A stretch of DNA of 64,000 nt from Vitis vinifera (taxonomy: Eukaryota > Streptophyta > Magnoliopsida > Vitales > Vitaceae): contig NC_081819.1 of the NCBI RefSeq assembly GCF_030704535.1, forward strand, positions 21,672,001 through 21,736,000. The letters are read 5' to 3'. Positions within the stretch are counted from its first letter, which is position 1. Every line of letters starts with the position of its first letter. Shown piece by piece: positions 61,268 to 64,000 of the stretch. The notes under the pieces were generated by a model, which saw only the letters and a program-made list of their open reading frames with translations, ran no database searches and was not told the DNA's origin. The translations under genes and the position numbers were made by a program.

Positions 61268-63250
61268 TCATTTTTTCGGGTGGTTTGGTTTTTCTAGAGA
61301 CACAGACTGATCGATATCAAAAATGGTCATTGGTTCAATGCCGAGTCTAGAGGGACATTCCTTCAAAGGAAGACTTTGGATGCCATATGCTGAACTTCCA
61401 TCCTGATTTTTGAAAGTACCGGAACACACTCTCAACTCAAATGGGACAAGTGGGGTGGGTGTGGGCACAGCCTGTTTGAGTAATTTGAGACCAAGGGCAA
61501 CCCACAATTGCCTTCCTTGAGGAATATTTTTTTCTAAACTTAGGTCCAAAGTCCTCAACACTTAAAATAAGGTCACATGAAGATATCATTGATTATCCTA
61601 TTATCATATTCTATTACCATCACCTTGAAGATTATCAACAAGTTGATGATTATTACAAATGAAGAAAATGCATGTAAATCATAGATTTATAATGAGATGA
61701 TCATAATTTCCCATACCGTAATATCCCAGCTGAGTGATAATCATTAATCACAGTTGTCAACATGGCTCAGCCACAGGGCATATCAGTGCCTCTAGTTCCA
61801 CCACTGCATCACCATCCAATTGCCCCATATCTATCCACATCCCAGTCACAAATGCATTTGATTTCAATAGAGGTGGAACAAGCTGAATGAGATGGTTGCT
61901 TTCATAGTTATAATGGGGTGTGGCCCTTTGATTGAGGCCCTTCATTGCTGTCCAATGCCCTGAGACACACGCAACAGGGTTGTGCAGCAAAAGGAAATAC
62001 TAGTATTGTTGACCTACAATGCCAACAAAACATATAGGACTTGGGCTTGGACTTTGGCTTGACTAGGCTTGGGCTTGGGCTTGGGCCTCAACGATACCCG
62101 TCTAGGGCTGAACATTCGGGCTTGGGCTTGACCACTTCCATGAGGCTCAGCAATAGTTTCCTGGGATCCAAAAAATTGAGCTAGAGATACATAAACTTAC
62201 AGGGAATGGTCCCTTTAGAAGCTTAGGAATCTGAGTCTTCAGCTTGGAACACTGTGCAGAGAAAAATCCTGGAAAAAAAAAAAAAAGAGCAGATTATACT
62301 TTGGGATCATGACTTCATTAACTTACTAACTTCAGGAAGAAATGCCCCTCTTCCAACCATGCATTCTCTAATCGGATTTACCGAAAAACAAGTGAAATGT
62401 TTTAAAAACTATTTAAAGACTAATGCTAAATTTTCAGGCTAGAATCATAGAAATATATGTTCAAAATACAATATAAATACCCTAATTTAGCATTTCAAAC
62501 TTACCAACCATTTTAACAGTCAAAACATCGCCCAGCAAACTAAGATACTAGCCACAGGGCATTGCCATTGTTCAATAAGAAAGGTATAGCTACCGTCTTC
62601 TTTTGATAACCATTTTGTCAAACAGTTCATGTGCATTGTTAGACTTTTTTTCTCATGTGAATAATGAATCAACACATTGCTCCATCTAGGTTTCTACATC
62701 AGATAGAAATTTAGAAAAATCTACAAACAAATTAATCAAGTGGGAATATAGAAATCTTAAGGCAAATAATCATAGAACAAATTTTTTTAAAAGAAAACCC
62801 TAGTTTTATTTCGAGTGGGATATCTCTGGATCTGGCATTATTAACTACAACATATATTTCACAGCCAAGCTAGATTCTAGAGAGAGATGGGTTGCAACAA
62901 AATCCAGCAATAATGAACAAAATCCAATTTGGTATCAGAAAATTCAGGAACCCAAACCCACTTGACAGCTTAAAAAAAAAAAAAAAAAAATAGGGCTTTA
63001 AATTGAAGATAGAATAAAAAACCTTCAAATTTAAAGCAACTTTAAATCTCTGAAAAAGTATCAAAAAATAGGAAAAATATATAAATAAATAATAAAAACA
63101 CCATCAAAAGAAGAAAATATATATATATATTGAAAATAACCTGTCAGAGTAGGTTTTGTGTTAGAATTTCGAGAATTTTAGGCACCAAAAGGAGAAATAA
63201 ACAAAAGGGTCTTTTCATTTTCACTTTCTCTTTTCATTTTTGTGTGTAAG
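61268..63250 (-). ncRNA. possible spliced non-coding transcript
   Basis: Three good splice patterns line up on the minus strand. A leader-like exon ends CTCTGACAG|GTTATT (63141). A 51-bp exon sits between TTTCTCTGCACAG and CCCT|GTAAGT (62251-62201). A third exon starts after GGCATTGTAG (62013) and runs into GC-richer sequence to about 61760 or 61270. No continuous protein frame spans the exons, and the first exon has only a short frame that stops just before the donor. It could be a lncRNA, a miRNA primary transcript I fail to recognise, or a decayed gene. Confidence 0.3.
62038..62135. repeat. GGGCTT short tandem repeat
   Basis: Repeated GGGCTT/GGACTT units, interrupted by a short unique stretch. 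In the minus sense it is AAGCCC. It lies in the proposed intron of the non-coding transcript. Confidence 0.7.
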
Positions 63251-63259
63251 AGCTGATGG

Positions 63260-64000
63260 GTCTGACTTTCAATTGGCCGTTGCCGCTGACACTGAACCTT
63301 TCGCGCCTTGTGTAGTTGGTGGGTTTTAGGAAGGTTTTCTTAACAAACATTTCGTTTTTGGAAAAGGGGCATTAAGGCAATTCTATTTTTGGATTGATTT
63401 TTAAACATGAATTACTAAAGAGAATTCTATTTCAATAACTCATAATTTATATATATATGGGCATGTGAATTATGACGTGTAAATTTATTTAGACAATTTT
63501 GCCTTTTTCACATGTTCTATGGTTTTCATGGTATAAAAATAAGCTCTTGATAAGCAATTTGGTGAAACATTGGAAGATTCATTTTTTGTACCCTTTATTT
63601 GTAAAAATAAAAGGAGTTCAGAACATATAATGTTCTAATTTTAACCATACTTTTTTCCAAACAAAGCCTTGTTCCTTCTCATCATGCTCCAATGGACTCT
63701 TAAAAAAATATAGAGGAAGGCAATCATTTTTCTATAACAATTCCAATGAAGATAGTCTAACATATCAATTGATGGTCCTACCTTTTTTACACCTTTGGGA
63801 AAAACAAAAATGAAAAAGTAGAGAGAGATGTTGGAGCTCTGTTTGTGTAATGCAAGTCATTTCAAGAATTTGTTTGGGTTCAGTGAGAAAGAAAACAAAT
63901 TTTGCAGGAAATTTGGCTTTCTGTTTAGTGAAGAAAACAAATCTTCACATAGTGTGGAGCCTCTCTGTGAGCTGTTAGTTTAACTTTGAATCATTCAAAG
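63260..64000. other. spacer at the right edge
   Basis: No gene seen. It may include the promoter of the proposed non-coding transcript. Confidence 0.4.

Noticed and set aside
61268-61561. 97-residue minus-strand frame as a protein gene
   Set aside because: No family recognised and no supported start; kept only as part of the possible non-coding transcript.

Overview
The window is nuclear DNA from a woody eudicot, most probably grapevine (Vitis). The evidence is GT-AG introns, AT-rich spacers full of short foldback elements, nuclear-encoded chloroplast and mitochondrial proteins, and two hairpins whose mature strand agrees at all 21 positions with vvi-miR159a/b as I remember it. The species call rests on memory, not on a search.

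Layout. 1-7.5 kb: a possible first exon of a leftward gene that lies off the window, and an unusually dense cluster of ACGT-core motifs (1.88-2.92 kb). 7.7-31 kb is the gene-rich part: a GDSL esterase/lipase (+), a DUF1191 membrane protein (-), a CURT1A-like thylakoid protein (+), a mitoribosomal mL40-like protein (+), eIF1A (-) and an LRB/POB1-type BTB-BACK protein (-). Four of these (GDSL, DUF1191, CURT1A, LRB) match, in order, what I recall of Arabidopsis At4g01130-At4g01160, so this looks like an old conserved block. 56.3-60.3 kb holds a coiled-coil gene of the At5g41620 type (-). A spliced, apparently non-coding transcript may lie at about 61.2-63.3 kb (-).

The most striking content is between 35.6 and 50.5 kb, which has no protein gene. 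It carries six intact miR159/319-type hairpins, all on the minus strand, plus at least four decayed relatives. Hairpins A, B and C (38.3, 39.9, 43.2 kb) encode a miR159-like RNA changed at position 6. D and E (46.1, 48.8 kb) encode the vvi-miR159a/b sequence and F (50.2 kb) a close variant, both changed at position 7. Five of the six have a TATA box about 85-94 bp upstream of the hairpin base, so they look like separately transcribed units made by tandem duplication and now diverging in their seeds.

Other items: a GTTTGGTTGC-type motif recurring in the first introns of four neighbouring genes, twice as arrays of about 125-155 bp spacing; a SINE with a perfect 12-bp target-site duplication; several foldback MITEs; and fossil LTR-element pieces (Copia, TRIM). 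Exon boundaries were placed by eye from splice consensus, unbroken reading frame and remembered family sequences.
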